A DNA stretch of 64,000 nt. Source: Sphingobacterium sp. ML3W (GTDB lineage Bacteria > Bacteroidota > Bacteroidia > Sphingobacteriales > Sphingobacteriaceae). The position numbers and the translations under genes are program-made. Under the pieces are notes generated by a model. The model was not told the origin of the DNA and searched no databases. It saw only the letters and a list, made by a program, of their open reading frames with translations. Below, in pieces: positions 33,101-41,948 of the stretch; the first letter of the stretch is position 1, and every line of letters starts with the position of its first letter. The stretch lies in NCBI RefSeq assembly GCF_000747525.1, contig NZ_CP009278.1, forward strand, positions 4,650,001-4,714,000, in the 5' to 3' direction.

Positions 33101-33661
33101 ATGTCGACAACAAGATGCTTATGGTGCGGGAATGATCCGATATATGTGGAATATCATGATTTAGAATGGGGTAAACAGGTAAAAGATGATAAAACTCTTT
33201 TTGAATTCCTTATTTTGGAATCCGCACAAGCTGGATTAAGTTGGATTACCATATTAAAAAGAAGAGAACAATACCGGTTAGCTTTCGCAGATTTTGATGT
33301 GCAGGCTGTCGCTAAATTCACCGCAGAAGACGTTGCGCATATCTTAACAAATACTACCGTTGTTCGTCATCGAAGGAAGATTGAGACTACTATAACGAAT
33401 GCACAGATTTTCATCCAGATTCAGGAAGAATTTGGCAGCTTCTACCAATACCTATATCGTTTTATGCCCAATCAACAGCCAATCGAAAACAATATCATAA
33501 CTCAAAAAGATGCTGCTATAATATCTTTAGAGTCCGATTTAATTGCTAAAGATTTAAAGAAGAGAGGAATAAAATTCTTTGGTTCCACGATTTGTTATGC
33601 CTATATGCAGGCCGTAGGAATGGTCAATGACCACCTCAACAGCTGTACCTTCCGGAATTAA
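33101..33661 (+). CDS. tag: DNA-3-methyladenine glycosylase I
   Basis: 186 residues, full length. The zinc snap is intact: C6 and H19 at the N-terminus (RCLWCGNDPIYVEYHDLEWG), H178 and C182 at the end (NDHLNSC). The catalytic acid E40 lies in LILESAQAGLSW. Tag excises 3-methyladenine from alkylated DNA in base excision repair. Its stop codon overlaps that of convergent hpt by two bases. An imperfect -7 box (TAACTTTA) lies at 33072-33079. Confidence 0.97.
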   Translation: MSTTRCLWCGNDPIYVEYHDLEWGKQVKDDKTLFEFLILESAQAGLSWITILKRREQYRLAFADFDVQAVAKFTAEDVAHILTNTTVVRHRRKIETTITNAQIFIQIQEEFGSFYQYLYRFMPNQQPIENNIITQKDAAIISLESDLIAKDLKKRGIKFFGSTICYAYMQAVGMVNDHLNSCTFRN

Positions 33662-34197
33662 AAAGGAACATTTTTATAAATGTCCGAAATATTTCTACCA
33701 AGGCCATTATAATCCATACCATAACCTACCACGAATTCCTTTTCAATTTCAAAACCAACATACTGAATGTTTTCAAAATCATATTGTAAACATTCAGGCT
33801 TTAATAATAAGGTACAGACGACTACACTTGCAGGTAACTGTTTCTCTATAACTTCAATTGTATAGTTTAACGATTTTCCAGAATCGACAATGTCTTCAAC
33901 AATAATAACATCCCTTCCTTCGAGATCTATACCCAATCCAATGAGCTCATTTACCTCTCCCTGGTTGGTACCCTGATAGGAGGCCAACTTTATAAATGAC
34001 ATCTCACACGGAATAACGACCTGTTTTAACAGGTCGCTCATAAACATGAAGCAGCCATTTAAAACCCCAATAAACACAGGATTCTTCTTCTCATAACGAT
34101 GATTGATATCAACTCCAATCAAACGTATACGTTTTTGAATCTGATTTTCATCAATCATCAATTCAAAATGTAAGTTATCAATCTGTACTCGTTTCAT
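33658..34197 (-). CDS. hpt: hypoxanthine phosphoribosyltransferase
   Basis: 179 residues, normal for Hpt. The PRPP-binding loop reads VIIVEDIVDSGKSL (about residues 95-108). 'GVLNGCFMFMSDLLKQV' is the flexible-loop and PPi-binding region, and 'YVGFEIEKEFVVGYGMDYNG' the C-terminal purine-binding segment. It salvages hypoxanthine and guanine to IMP and GMP. The start overlaps the stop of the upstream transglycosylase gene by one base (TAATG), so the two are coupled, an odd pairing for a purine salvage gene. Confidence 0.97.
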   Translation of the reverse strand: MKRVQIDNLHFELMIDENQIQKRIRLIGVDINHRYEKKNPVFIGVLNGCFMFMSDLLKQVVIPCEMSFIKLASYQGTNQGEVNELIGLGIDLEGRDVIIVEDIVDSGKSLNYTIEVIEKQLPASVVVCTLLLKPECLQYDFENIQYVGFEIEKEFVVGYGMDYNGLGRNISDIYKNVPF

Positions 34198-36275
34198 TAC
34201 TTACCCTCTTCTTCTTTATTTCGTCCCAATAATTTATCAAAGACAGAACGTTTATGGTCCTCCGTTGTTTCATTTATATTTAAAAACTCATCATCCCTAT
34301 CTTCTATATCCAATACATCTGAGTTCGTTGTATCGACAAATGCTGGTCTTGCAGATCGAAGATGAGGTACTAATTCAACTTGATAAAAACCGTAATTCGA
34401 TACAGTTGAATCAACTCCTATCTGTCCTGTTTTCACCATAATACTACCATAAGTATTAAAATAGCGCATCATATTAGGTTTGAGATGCCCCGTCCAGTCA
34501 AAGGAGTACAATCCGGTTTTAGGTCTAGGAACAATACTGGATAGAAAAATACTCTCTCCCAAATTTAAATCTGCTGGCTTTTTGCCAAAATAGTATCGCG
34601 CAGCCTCAGTTATTCCATACACATTCTTTCCCCACTCAATCACATTCAAATACACCTCGTAGAGTCGCTTCTTACTAACTTGCTTAGAAGACTCCATTAA
34701 CCAAACTACAATAATCTCTTCTACTTTTCGAACCACCGTTTTATTTCGATTCAAAAACACATTTTTCACCAATTGCATTGATATCGTGCTTGCTCCACGC
34801 TTAAACTTCTTCTCCTTTAGATTTGTCGCTATGGATAATCGAAAAGCCTCCTCCTGAAAACCATTATGAGCAAAAAAGAAAGGGTCCTCTGTGTTTATCA
34901 AAGAAATCTGCATATATCTTGAAATCTGATCTAATGGGGTAAAGTCTTTATTTTGAGTCCCCAATACAATTGTACGCATGGGTTTTCCATCTTCATAGGC
35001 GATATAAGTAAATGGTTTATTCAATTCCGCGATATTCGCATTCCCCCATTGTTCGACTTTCAAGTCTTGATCTTCCATTTTCGAAGTAAATACGATATCG
35101 TCTGGTTTCTTAAAATTCAATGCAAAATTTAAATCATATTGCATATGTCCCGAAACACGTATTCCTTCCAAAGAATGAAATAACCCCTGCGGAATAGCAT
35201 CAAAAAACTTTTGGGCTTCAATACGATCCGTATGAATAGCAAGTTCTAGCAGCTGTTCTGGTTTGTGAACATATTTCACATATGGACTAAATTCAAAATC
35301 CTTGACTTTGACCTTACTTTCCTTATCAATTTCAAAAGAGGTCTTCCCGATATTTAGCGTTCCACTCATTAATCCCTCAGGGAATAGAACGTCCTTATCT
35401 GAAATACGCCAGTGATTAAGTTTCAGATTCTCAAAGCCCCATTCGCCAGACAGCGATAATAATTCTTTATTCTTCCTATCGACTTTATTTAAACGAAATG
35501 ATATCGCGTCAAAACTAGCTTTTAATCCGAATTTTCGTCGCAATAACGGCAGTTCAATATCCTTGATATCAGAAAACAAACGGAGATAAAGTTCTTTATC
35601 ATCTGGATTGACAATACCCTCTAAATTCCAAACCGCTTCGTGCTCATTGAGTAAAAATTTAGTCTTCAAATCTCCACCAGAAATTTCTGCTTCAGGAATC
35701 AATATACGTTGCGATGTGCTATCATCTTGATAGGATATTTCAAAATTTTTCATATCCATATCCTTTGGAATCTTATAAAAGACACTTTTCAGCATACGGT
35801 CAGCCAAATCTGCAAAATTGGTTTCTGCTTTCTTATTCGTTGTACTATCGGGGTTGTTCTTCTTGAAAAGGAAATCGTAATTACTCGTTGAGTCTTTTTT
35901 AATCAATGTAACAGCACTATTATCCATGAGTACCCGGCCCAATTTAATATCACCAAAAAACAAAGGCAGTATACGGACAGAGACTGTCAAATCCTGAATA
36001 TGAGCAAGTTGCTCACCTCCCTTGGGTTGTAAGATAATATTCTGAAATTGCACCGAAGATAGGCCCTTAAATGCATAGTATTGTATCTTAAGGTCTAAGT
36101 TGTACTTAGCCGCAAGTTTTTCCTTTGCTTTACCAATAGCAGATAGCAACAAACCATCTCTTTTTTGATAGGCAAATACTCCAACTCCAACCATAAAAAT
36201 AAGAACAACTCCTAATATGATATATAGGATTCGCATTTTCTTAGAGCGAAGTAGGGGGCTAAGATTGTTGAACAT
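34197..36275 (-). CDS. GT51 peptidoglycan transglycosylase with AsmA-like N-terminal region
   Basis: 692 residues. One N-terminal membrane helix (about 15-34) is followed by a long periplasmic beta-rich region (about 40-430). Its 'YYAFKGLSSVQFQNIIL' and 'ILPLFFGDIKLGRVLMDNS' motifs are typical of AsmA/TamB-like proteins (inference). From about residue 450 a GT51 domain follows: catalytic E463 in NTEDPFFFAHNGF, then 'RGASTISMQLVKNVFL', 'EEIIVVWLMESSKQVSKKRL' and 'EVYLNVIEWGKNVYGITEAA'. No transpeptidase domain is present. It should polymerise lipid II glycan strands. The start MFNN at 36275 is used; M14 is possible. Confidence 0.85.
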   Translation of the reverse strand: MFNNLSPLLRSKKMRILYIILGVVLIFMVGVGVFAYQKRDGLLLSAIGKAKEKLAAKYNLDLKIQYYAFKGLSSVQFQNIILQPKGGEQLAHIQDLTVSVRILPLFFGDIKLGRVLMDNSAVTLIKKDSTSNYDFLFKKNNPDSTTNKKAETNFADLADRMLKSVFYKIPKDMDMKNFEISYQDDSTSQRILIPEAEISGGDLKTKFLLNEHEAVWNLEGIVNPDDKELYLRLFSDIKDIELPLLRRKFGLKASFDAISFRLNKVDRKNKELLSLSGEWGFENLKLNHWRISDKDVLFPEGLMSGTLNIGKTSFEIDKESKVKVKDFEFSPYVKYVHKPEQLLELAIHTDRIEAQKFFDAIPQGLFHSLEGIRVSGHMQYDLNFALNFKKPDDIVFTSKMEDQDLKVEQWGNANIAELNKPFTYIAYEDGKPMRTIVLGTQNKDFTPLDQISRYMQISLINTEDPFFFAHNGFQEEAFRLSIATNLKEKKFKRGASTISMQLVKNVFLNRNKTVVRKVEEIIVVWLMESSKQVSKKRLYEVYLNVIEWGKNVYGITEAARYYFGKKPADLNLGESIFLSSIVPRPKTGLYSFDWTGHLKPNMMRYFNTYGSIMVKTGQIGVDSTVSNYGFYQVELVPHLRSARPAFVDTTNSDVLDIEDRDDEFLNINETTEDHKRSVFDKLLGRNKEEEGK

Positions 36276-36381
36276 ATTATAATGTAAACGTATGACTCTC
36301 TATTTTGAATACCCAAATGTAAAAATTAAATCTTAATATCATTAAAAACATCTATATGACAAGTTTTAATTTATCATTCAG

Positions 36382-36389
36382 TAAATTTG
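36382..36389 (+). promoter_or_regulatory. -7 box of the Mrp gene
   Basis: TAAATTTG is an exact TAnnTTTG match, 30 bases before the ATG at 36420, and excludes a longer coding start at 36387. Confidence 0.5.
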
Positions 36390-36419
36390 TCATTTAATAT
36401 TCATGCATCCATATATCAG

Positions 36420-37484
36420 ATGATAACCAAAGAACAAGTACTAGAAGCTTTATCATATGTCGAAGAACCAGATCTAAAAAAAGATTTGGTGACGCTCAAT
36501 ATGATCCAAAATATTGTGATTGAAGATCAAAAACTATCCTTCGAAGTAGTTTTAACCACACCAGCATGTCCACTTAAAGACCATATTGAACATGCATGTC
36601 GCAATGCTATTGCACATTTCATTGACAAAAACATTACGGTCGAGGTCCATATGACCTCAAATGTATTAGGCAAAGAAGGAAATCAATTATCAGGAATTAA
36701 AAATATCATTCTCGTTTCTTCCGGAAAAGGAGGTGTAGGAAAATCTACTGTTGCCGCTAATTTAGCCTTATCATTACATGCAAAAGGAGCGAAAACTGGA
36801 CTTTTAGATGCTGACATCTATGGACCTTCTCTTCCTATCATGTTTGGTCTTGAAGGAGAAAAACCTCAGTCAGTTCAACATGAGGATGGTACGGTTAAAA
36901 TACAACCGATAGAAAAGTTTGGGATAAAGTTATTATCAATTGGTTTTTTCACTGATCCAAACCAACCTATTCCATGGAGGGGCCCAATGGCCACTTCTGC
37001 AATCAAACAATTATTGAATGATACAGACTGGGGAGATTTAGATTATTTAATCATCGACATGCCTCCTGGAACGGGTGATATACACATTACTGTTGCCCAA
37101 AACTTCCCAATCGCAGGAGCAGTTATTGTTACAACTCCGCAACAAGTTGCCTTAGCAGATGCGATTAAAGGAATTGGGATGTTTTTGATGGATTCAATTA
37201 ATATTCCGCTGTTGGGTGTTATAGAAAATATGGCGTATTTCACACCTGCTGAGTTACCGGATAATAAATATTATATATTTGGTAAAGGTGGGGGTAGCAG
37301 ATTAGCAGAAGAATATAAAATGCCATTTTTAGGTGAAATTCCCCTACTAAAAGGTATATCAGACGCAGGAGATAACGGTTTTCCAATTGCTATAGATGCA
37401 GAAGACCCAACTACAAAAGCATTTATTGCTATCGCTGAAAAAGTGGCACAGCAACTATCAATTATACAAGCTACAAGTAATTAA
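36420..37484 (+). CDS. Mrp/NBP35-type iron-sulfur carrier ATPase (ApbC-like)
   Basis: 354 residues from the ATG at 36420 (MITKEQVLEAL), whose promoter overlaps the longer in-frame TTG start. An N-terminal MIP18/DUF59 domain (about 1-80) precedes a ParA-like ATPase with deviant Walker A SGKGGVGKST (101-110), 'GLLDADIYGPSLPIMFG' and 'DYLIIDMPPGTGDIH'. Mrp proteins carry Fe-S clusters to apoproteins. The usual CxxC cluster site after ENMAYF is missing: here it reads TPAELPDNKYYIFGKGGG, as I recall from other Bacteroidota. It is monocistronic and ends at a bidirectional terminator. Confidence 0.92.
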   Translation: MITKEQVLEALSYVEEPDLKKDLVTLNMIQNIVIEDQKLSFEVVLTTPACPLKDHIEHACRNAIAHFIDKNITVEVHMTSNVLGKEGNQLSGIKNIILVSSGKGGVGKSTVAANLALSLHAKGAKTGLLDADIYGPSLPIMFGLEGEKPQSVQHEDGTVKIQPIEKFGIKLLSIGFFTDPNQPIPWRGPMATSAIKQLLNDTDWGDLDYLIIDMPPGTGDIHITVAQNFPIAGAVIVTTPQQVALADAIKGIGMFLMDSINIPLLGVIENMAYFTPAELPDNKYYIFGKGGGSRLAEEYKMPFLGEIPLLKGISDAGDNGFPIAIDAEDPTTKAFIAIAEKVAQQLSIIQATSN

Positions 37485-37501
37485 AACTTACTCGATATTT
37501 A

Positions 37502-37535
37502 AAAAGGCCTTAATTCAGTTGAATTAAGGCCTTTT
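37502..37535. terminator. bidirectional terminator between the Mrp and exonuclease III genes
   Basis: AAAAGGCCTTAATTCA and its mirror form a 15-16-bp stem with A/T tracts on both sides. Confidence 0.9.
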
Positions 37536-37553
37536 AAATATCTAAACATACTA

Positions 37554-38318
37554 CTATTTCAAGTTTAGTACAACCGGACAGTGGTCGGAATGTACTGCTT
37601 GGCTTAATATCTCTGCGGAATCAATTCTACTCGCTAATCCTGATGATACCATATTGTAATCAATGCGCCATCCCAAATTCCGAGATCTCGCTCCCGCACG
37701 ATAACTCCACCAGCTATAATGATGTGGATCGGCATTCAAATGACGAAAAGAATCTATAAAGCCAGAATTAATGAAATTCTCCATCCATTCTCTTTCTTCA
37801 GGTAAAAACCCAGAAGAGTTGGCATTTGATTTTGGATTGTGGATATCAATAGCCCGATGACAGATATTATAATCACCGCATACAATCAAATTAGGTCTTT
37901 CTTGTAGCAGCTGATTGGAGTAATCTTGAAAATCAGCTAAAAAACGATATTTAAAATCTTGACGAATACCACCTGTAGTTCCAGAGGGAAAATAAGTACT
38001 CATGATAGATAAATCATCAAAATCTGCACGAATTATTCGCCCTTCAAAATCATAATCCTCATGACCACACCCATACTCAACATGTTTCGGCGTTATCCGT
38101 GTAAAAATGGCTGTACCACTGTATCCTTTCTTCTGTGCGGGATACCAATAATGTTCATAGCCCATTTGTTCTAATAGTGCTATTTCAGGAATCTGATCGG
38201 GAGTAGCTTTTATTTCTTGCAAGCAGACAACATCCGCATTGACTTCTTTTAACCAGCCTAACCAATCTTTCTTAATGGCAGCACGCAAACCATTCACGTT
38301 ATATGTAACTATTTTCAA
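37554..38318 (-). CDS. xth: exodeoxyribonuclease III
   Basis: 254 residues starting at a TTG codon (38318): MKIVTYNVNGLRAAIKK is the conserved N-terminus of this enzyme, no ATG fits, and AGGAAA lies 8 bases upstream. EEP-fold motifs are intact: 'DVVCLQEIKA' (metal-binding Glu), 'GYSGTAIFTR', 'IVCGDYNICHRAIDI', 'GWRIDYNMVSSGL' and the final 'HSDHCPVVLNL' with the catalytic Asp-His pair. It is an AP endonuclease and 3'-phosphodiesterase in base excision repair. It follows the cyclophilin gene by 21 bases on the same strand. Confidence 0.96.
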   Translation of the reverse strand: MKIVTYNVNGLRAAIKKDWLGWLKEVNADVVCLQEIKATPDQIPEIALLEQMGYEHYWYPAQKKGYSGTAIFTRITPKHVEYGCGHEDYDFEGRIIRADFDDLSIMSTYFPSGTTGGIRQDFKYRFLADFQDYSNQLLQERPNLIVCGDYNICHRAIDIHNPKSNANSSGFLPEEREWMENFINSGFIDSFRHLNADPHHYSWWSYRAGARSRNLGWRIDYNMVSSGLASRIDSAEILSQAVHSDHCPVVLNLK

Positions 38319-38339
38319 AACACTTTCCTATTTTAGAAC

Positions 38340-39092
38340 TTAATAATTACGAGAAGAGAACATATCGGCAATCTTTGTAAATAGTCCGTTTTTCGGTTTT
38401 AACCCTTTTAATTCACGTTCCAAATTAATTGCTTCTCTTTTCGTCAATAACTTAACATACATTCGCTCGTCCACTATTGGACGATCATTTTTATCCGTTT
38501 TCACAGCCGCAATAGCATCAACGACTTCTATACCATTCACAAGCTCGCCAAACACGGTATAATTACCATCTAAATGCGGAGTTCCGCCTACAGTTGTATA
38601 GGCTGTACGTTGCGCTTCTGTAAATTTAACACCCTTCATACGCATCGTTTCTAAACTATCTAAGCCCGCATTTGTAAACTTCTTTCCTTGCACAATGTAA
38701 AACTGTGAAGCAGAAGAGGCTTTTGCTGGATTATCATCTCGAGCCGCCCCGAGCGTACCTTTTTTATGAAATAATCCCGACTGGATTTCTGAAGGAACCG
38801 TATAGTTTGGTCCTCCTTCTCCTAGTTGCTGACCTGGTTTGGCATTTTTTGAATCAGGATCTCCACCTTGAATCATAAAATTGTGAATAACGCGATGAAA
38901 AAGTAAACTATCAAAATAATTTTCTTTCACCAATTTGACAAAATTATCACGATGCTTTGGAGTCTCGTTATAGAGTTTCAAAACAACAGTCCCTTTATCT
39001 GTCTGAATACGCACATACTTAAAAGCAGGTTTTGCTGCAAACAATGTAATTGATAAAGCACAAAAAAATGCGCTTAAAATAATCCTCTTCAT
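38340..39092 (-). CDS. peptidylprolyl isomerase, cyclophilin type
   Basis: 250 residues with a signal peptide (MKRIILSAFFCALSITLFAA), so it is periplasmic. The cyclophilin core (about 25-200) shows 'VLKLYNETPKHRDNFVKLV', 'YFDSLLFHRVIHNFMIQGGD', 'AARDDNPAKASSASQFYIVQ' and 'DGNYTVFGELVNGIEVVDAI'. It carries the catalytic Arg in FHRV and the Gln in SQFYI. A short basic C-terminal tail follows. It catalyses proline cis-trans isomerisation in envelope protein folding. It sits between a small unknown gene (9 bases upstream) and exonuclease III in one minus-strand operon. Confidence 0.95.
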   Translation of the reverse strand: MKRIILSAFFCALSITLFAAKPAFKYVRIQTDKGTVVLKLYNETPKHRDNFVKLVKENYFDSLLFHRVIHNFMIQGGDPDSKNAKPGQQLGEGGPNYTVPSEIQSGLFHKKGTLGAARDDNPAKASSASQFYIVQGKKFTNAGLDSLETMRMKGVKFTEAQRTAYTTVGGTPHLDGNYTVFGELVNGIEVVDAIAAVKTDKNDRPIVDERMYVKLLTKREAINLERELKGLKPKNGLFTKIADMFSSRNY

Positions 39093-39101
39093 AACGATTT
39101 G

Positions 39102-39449
39102 TTAAATTACGTTTAGCTCTTGAAAATAATCAATAATCAATGACTTGATGATGAGCTCCTGTTCTAATATGGTATAATTAGGAATAGGCTTAACCAATTC
39201 CCAATGCGGCCATCCCTGTTCATCCAATCCCTTCAACTCATAAAAACCCATCGCACTGAAAAGACGACAATTGGCAATATGCATCAATTCTTCCTTTTCT
39301 CTTTTTGAAAAAGTCTGAGGTCCCTTTCCCAATTCTTGGACGCCAATCAAAAATAAAAATACTTTTAAATCTGGCAAATCCATATCAAATGATTGTGCAA
39401 TCTCATGCTGCAAAACCACCCATTTTTTATTTACTTCTGATGCATTCAT
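39102..39449 (-). CDS. conserved small protein of unknown function
   Basis: 115 residues, not recognised. It has no signal peptide or membrane helix, so it is probably cytoplasmic. The sequence looks globular and mostly helical: 'DMDLPDLKVFLFLIGVQELG', 'KREKEELMHIANCRLFSAMG' and a closing 'YTILEQELIIKSLIIDYFQE', with the motif 'GWPHWELVKPIPNY' between. It starts the operon with cyclophilin and exonuclease III. I would expect orthologues in Sphingobacteriaceae, but cannot test it. Confidence 0.7.
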   Translation of the reverse strand: MNASEVNKKWVVLQHEIAQSFDMDLPDLKVFLFLIGVQELGKGPQTFSKREKEELMHIANCRLFSAMGFYELKGLDEQGWPHWELVKPIPNYTILEQELIIKSLIIDYFQELNVI

Positions 39450-39624
39450 ATAAACACAAACTTAGATAAATTGTATTTTATATACTAATATATCTAAGTT
39501 GAATATAAAAACATTATATTCAAATTATCTTTACAAATAGAAACCTACACTTACAACCCAGATATTGCCCTACAACAAGTCTAAAAACAACTTGATCAAG
39601 TAATGGTGTAAATAATATAAACCG

Positions 39625-40059
39625 CTATCTCCAAGCTTGAATCAGCTCTTGACATCGACTTTCGATCATCTTATACACAGGTTCAAATAAGCGTTCATCA
39701 AAATAAGGATCTGGCACAACATCATCAACTAAAAACAAAGCTACCTTCGCCTTTTCATCTTCTGTAGATGCCTGTTTCAAAACATCCTTATAATTCTGGT
39801 GATCCATTACTAAAATATGATCATAAATAGCAAATAAACTCGAGTCAAAATGCTTTGCCCTTTGCTGTGATATATCCACTTCATATTTTTTAGCAACAGC
39901 AATTGATCGCTGATCTGGACTCTGTCCAATATGCCAATCTCCTGTTCCTGCCGACTCAATAGTCCAATCTAAACCTTCTTTTTTAGCTAAATGGTCTAAA
40001 ATACCATGTGCTAATGGAGACCGACAAATATTACCTAAACAAACCATTAAAATTTTCAT
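39625..40059 (-). CDS. low-molecular-weight protein-tyrosine phosphatase
   Basis: 144 residues, a complete LMW-PTP. The P-loop CLGNICRS puts the nucleophile C7 and R13 in the CX5R arrangement. The general acid Asp is in VPDPYFDERLFEPV (about residue 116). 'RAKHFDSSLFAIYDHILVMD' is also typical. It dephosphorylates phosphotyrosine, or phosphoarginine in some relatives. It is a single gene with about 175 bases of AT-rich, featureless sequence downstream. No tyrosine kinase or capsule genes are nearby. Confidence 0.95.
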   Translation of the reverse strand: MKILMVCLGNICRSPLAHGILDHLAKKEGLDWTIESAGTGDWHIGQSPDQRSIAVAKKYEVDISQQRAKHFDSSLFAIYDHILVMDHQNYKDVLKQASTEDEKAKVALFLVDDVVPDPYFDERLFEPVYKMIESRCQELIQAWR

Positions 40060-40109
40060 GCCCTAAAATAACGATAATATTGAAAGTACAAGTTTAATAT
40101 AAAAACAAA

Positions 40110-40139
40110 AAAGGTGATTCCGAATTCGAAACCACCTTT
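40110..40139 (-). terminator. terminator of the Do-family protease gene
   Basis: Minus-strand AAAGGTGGTTTCGAATT and mirror with a few G-U pairs, then a T-rich end; 20 bases after the stop. Confidence 0.8.
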
Positions 40140-40159
40140 CATAATCAACCTAAATGTTA

Positions 40160-41707
40160 TTAATATTCAATAGGAACATTAAGAATAACTGTACTTCCGC
40201 GTTCTGGAACACCTTTTAAACTCACAATGTTACGTTTTGTTCTAGCTAAAGCAGCCTCAATATCGTCTACATTATTAACAGGTACACCATTCACTTCGGT
40301 TATCACCAATCCTCTTTCCACACCAAAATATTCGAAAACTCCACCTTTATTAACTTGGGTTACCACTACACCTGAATTGATACCCAATTCTTTTTTCTTC
40401 TCTGCAGAAGCAGGTAGGAAACTAGCTCCTAATTTATTGTAGATTTCGGTAGCGCTTTTACTAGACTTTCCTCCATCTGCAACTTTATTGATTTCTTCTC
40501 CTTTCAGAGTCACATTCACTTCTTTTTCTTTTCCATCACGTTTGAATGTCAATTTTACTTTATCCCCCGGACGCAATCGACCAATAGTTTCTTGCAAAAT
40601 CGGTGATGAAGTAATTACCCTTCCATTGATCTTGGTAATTAAATCAGATTTCTGAATTCCAGCAGCCTCAGCAGCACCACCTTTTACGATATCTTGAACA
40701 AATAAACCATTGAGGTCAGTTAAGCCTTTTTCTTTCGCTAATTCTGGCGTAATTTCTGTAAAAGTTATTCCGATAAAACCACGTTTCACATTTCCAAACT
40801 CAACAAAATCATCAACAATCTTTTTAACCAAGTTGACCGGAATAGCAAAACCATATCCAGCATAGACTCCTGTAGGAGAAGCAATAGCCGCATTGATACC
40901 GATCAATTCTCCTTGTGCATTGACAAGAGCTCCACCACTATTTCCTTTATTGATAACTGCATCCGTTTGAATAAAAGATTCAATCGACGAATTTGCAATA
41001 GGCTGTTCCTGACCGCCATAACCACGAGGCTGTTGTTGGCTTTCGCCCAAAATTCCAATCTGACGACCCTTAGCACTTACAATACCTGCTGTCACTGTAG
41101 ACTGCAAACCTAATGGATATCCTACTGCTAATACCCATTCTCCAATATTAACATTATCAGAGTTTCCCAATTTCACAATAGGTAATCCCTTAGCTGTTAC
41201 TTTTAGAAGCGCTAAATCAGTATTAGGGTCACGTCCAATTACTTTAGCTTCAAAAGAACGTTTATCAGTCAATACGACATCAATCTTATCTGCATCTTCC
41301 ACGACGTGATTATTGGTTACGATGTAACCATCCTCGGAAATAATCACTCCAGAACCCGAAGCCTGAAGTGGTTGAGCCTGTCTTTGTTGCCCTCCACGAC
41401 CTTGAGGCATCCCAAAAAACTCTTCGAACATATCAAATGGAGAACCTCCCCCCCCACCTTGAGATGCCTTTCTTGTATAAGTTGTTTTAATATGAACTAC
41501 CCCTGGAGACACAATAGCAGCTGCTTGTGTAAAATCTGGATTTCCGGTTGAGGAAATCACTCCAGTTGGATTGTTCGCAAAATATACTTTTTGTTTGTCT
41601 TCGATAGACATTCCTTCAAACTTTTTATTTTCAAAAAGCTTATATCCCCCAAGGGCTATGGCTCCACCGAAGACAGCTGTTAATAAAGTTAAACTTACTT
41701 TGTTCAT
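40160..41707 (-). CDS. Do-family serine endopeptidase (DegQ/HtrA-like)
   Basis: 515 residues with an N-terminal signal or anchor helix (about 5-24), hence periplasmic. The trypsin-like catalytic triad is complete: H134 in TNNHVVED, D164 in NTDLALL and S257 in GNSGGAL. Two PDZ domains follow (about 315-400 and 425-515; 'GLFVQDIVKGGAAEAAGI' and 'GVVVTQVNKGGVFEYFGVER'). A Gly/Gln-rich loop (about 85-112) precedes the protease core. It degrades or refolds damaged envelope proteins. It is a single gene with its own terminator. Confidence 0.95.
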   Translation of the reverse strand: MNKVSLTLLTAVFGGAIALGGYKLFENKKFEGMSIEDKQKVYFANNPTGVISSTGNPDFTQAAAIVSPGVVHIKTTYTRKASQGGGGGSPFDMFEEFFGMPQGRGGQQRQAQPLQASGSGVIISEDGYIVTNNHVVEDADKIDVVLTDKRSFEAKVIGRDPNTDLALLKVTAKGLPIVKLGNSDNVNIGEWVLAVGYPLGLQSTVTAGIVSAKGRQIGILGESQQQPRGYGGQEQPIANSSIESFIQTDAVINKGNSGGALVNAQGELIGINAAIASPTGVYAGYGFAIPVNLVKKIVDDFVEFGNVKRGFIGITFTEITPELAKEKGLTDLNGLFVQDIVKGGAAEAAGIQKSDLITKINGRVITSSPILQETIGRLRPGDKVKLTFKRDGKEKEVNVTLKGEEINKVADGGKSSKSATEIYNKLGASFLPASAEKKKELGINSGVVVTQVNKGGVFEYFGVERGLVITEVNGVPVNNVDDIEAALARTKRNIVSLKGVPERGSTVILNVPIEY

Positions 41708-41932
41708 AAACTATTACTTCTAAATTTTTATTAATATTGTATATCTAAAATTGATATTTATATCGGAAAGTTATTCTATATAAATATACCATTTATTGAT
41801 CAAATGTAATACCATTTCGAGTTTACCTGCTAATTAGGCACGTTAAAAAATGTTAATTACAACCTAAAAACTACTGATTTAACAAAACTTAACTTTCCCT
41901 ATGTTATATGTAACAGAAAAGTTAATTTTGCT

Positions 41933-41940
41933 ATATACAT
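41933..41940 (+). promoter_or_regulatory. -7 box of dapF
   Basis: TAATTTTG is an exact TAnnTTTG match ending 8 bases before the ATG at 41949, predicting a leader of only a few nucleotides. A poorer box (TAACTTTC) lies at 41890-41897. Confidence 0.5.
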
Positions 41941-41948
41941 TCACGCAG

